Positions 5,443-5,975 of a stretch of DNA of 5,975 bases are shown here, piece by piece. The stretch covers positions 1-5,975 of the forward strand of contig JAJPXW010000017.1 in the NCBI GenBank assembly GCA_021205255.1, in the 5' to 3' direction. The DNA comes from Burkholderiales bacterium. GTDB taxonomy: Bacteria > Pseudomonadota > Gammaproteobacteria > Burkholderiales > Burkholderiaceae_F. The number at the start of each line of letters is the position of its first letter. Positions within the stretch are counted from its first letter, which is position 1. Position numbers and translations under genes: made by a program. Under the pieces are notes generated by a model. It ran no database searches. It was not told the origin of the DNA and was given only the letters and a program-made list of their open reading frames with translations.

Positions 5443-5469
5443 AAACCGCTTGTAGATATGCGGTTTTTT
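5443..5469 (+). terminator. Rho-independent terminator of the tRNA-Leu gene
   Basis: AAACCGC (5443-5449) and GCGGTTT (5460-5466) form a 7-bp stem around a 10-nt loop. The last T's run on into a tract of six T (5464-5469). It lies 13 nt after the CCA end, so the tRNA appears to be transcribed alone. Confidence 0.85.
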
Positions 5470-5470
5470 A

Positions 5471-5975
5471 TTGCCTTGAACAAATGAAAGTCTCAATTGG
5501 CACCTCTTCGGCATAGCCCCGCAAGTCTACAAAAAGATCCTTTTGCTCGAACTGGAGACTAAAGAGCCACAGTTATCCAAAGCCGACCTCTTACTCTATA
5601 CAAACAGGTTAAATCACTCAAAGAAATTCTGACACCCTCCTTATCTGCGGCTTTCAGTTAGGCCGTCTTTCACCTTTTCAGTTCTACTAGCTAATAGATT
5701 CGGTTTCTTCTGTACATTCAATAGAGGCACCTGTCAAATAGCTTTTTTATCAGACACTTTCCTAAATGCGTTGTTCACAAACAGCATATCGAAAAACTAT
5801 TTCTAAGTGCTTGATTTCTTGAGGATTGCCGAAGTAGTGTTTTTATTGATCCTAATGGATTACATAGAAAAAATGCTCGGTGACAGTTTATAAAAATACC
5901 TTAATTAATCTAAGGATAAGCTTTTTCTTAAAAATTAGGAAAGATGTATTAATACGAAATTATTTTCTCTTATTG
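5471..5975. other. Gene-poor region after the tRNA, with one possible gene remnant
   Basis: No complete gene with a start codon, ribosome binding site and plausible product was seen on either strand. The most coding-like stretch is a plus-strand open frame at 5480-5632 of 50 codons. It has no ATG or GTG and would read ...VYKKILLLELETKEPQLSK... before TGA at 5630. It starts right after the tRNA terminator and could be the decayed end of a gene, but I cannot name a family. The rest becomes very AT-rich towards the end of the window and may be the leader region of a gene beyond it. I saw no copy of the tRNA 3' end that would mark an integrated element. Confidence 0.4.

Noticed and set aside
5320..5514. 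64-codon minus-strand ORF containing WRDLNSHESPRHPLKMVCLPIPPH
   Set aside because: It is the antisense translation of the tRNA-Leu gene. This kind of peptide is a well-known false annotation opposite leucine tRNAs.

Overview
The window looks like chromosomal DNA from an AT-rich Gram-negative bacterium. A periplasmic binding protein with a signal peptide, an outer-membrane barrel protein ending in Phe, and a tRNA-Leu(GAG) gene with an encoded CCA end all fit a gammaproteobacterium. The AT-rich codon use together with a Mo-transport/NifX-like set would suit an anaerobic or gut lineage such as Succinivibrionaceae, but that family-level guess is inference only.

Positions 13-2276 hold a compact plus-strand block, modA-modB-modD: a molybdate-type periplasmic binding protein, its membrane permease, and the ModD member of the quinolinate phosphoribosyltransferase (NadC) superfamily. 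Stop and start codons overlap or lie 3 nt apart, so this is an operon. The ATPase gene (modC) that must energise the permease is not in the window. About 120 nt further on (2396-2890) is a small NifX/NafY-type 'dinitrogenase Fe-Mo cofactor' domain protein with an unusual 11-cysteine C-terminal tail. A Fur-box-like sequence lies upstream of it, and overlapping palindromes plus a clear Rho-independent terminator lie downstream. These four genes plausibly form a molybdenum (or related oxyanion/metal) uptake and handling module.

A MarC-family membrane protein is encoded convergently on the minus strand (2978-3607). It has a recognisable promoter and a perfect palindrome that covers its ribosome binding site. 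A 411-aa predicted outer-membrane beta-barrel protein of unknown function follows on the plus strand (3876-5111). It has a signal peptide and what looks like a helix-rich insert after the first strand. A class II tRNA-Leu(GAG) gene (5346-5430), with its own promoter and terminator, follows. The last ~500 bases have no convincing gene, only a 50-codon start-less open frame that may be a gene remnant.

No CRISPR array, complete insertion sequence or obvious phage gene was seen. The most unusual points are the Cys-rich NifX-like protein beside modD, the ModA-like protein that lacks the usual oxyanion-binding serines, and the palindrome over the MarC-family start region.
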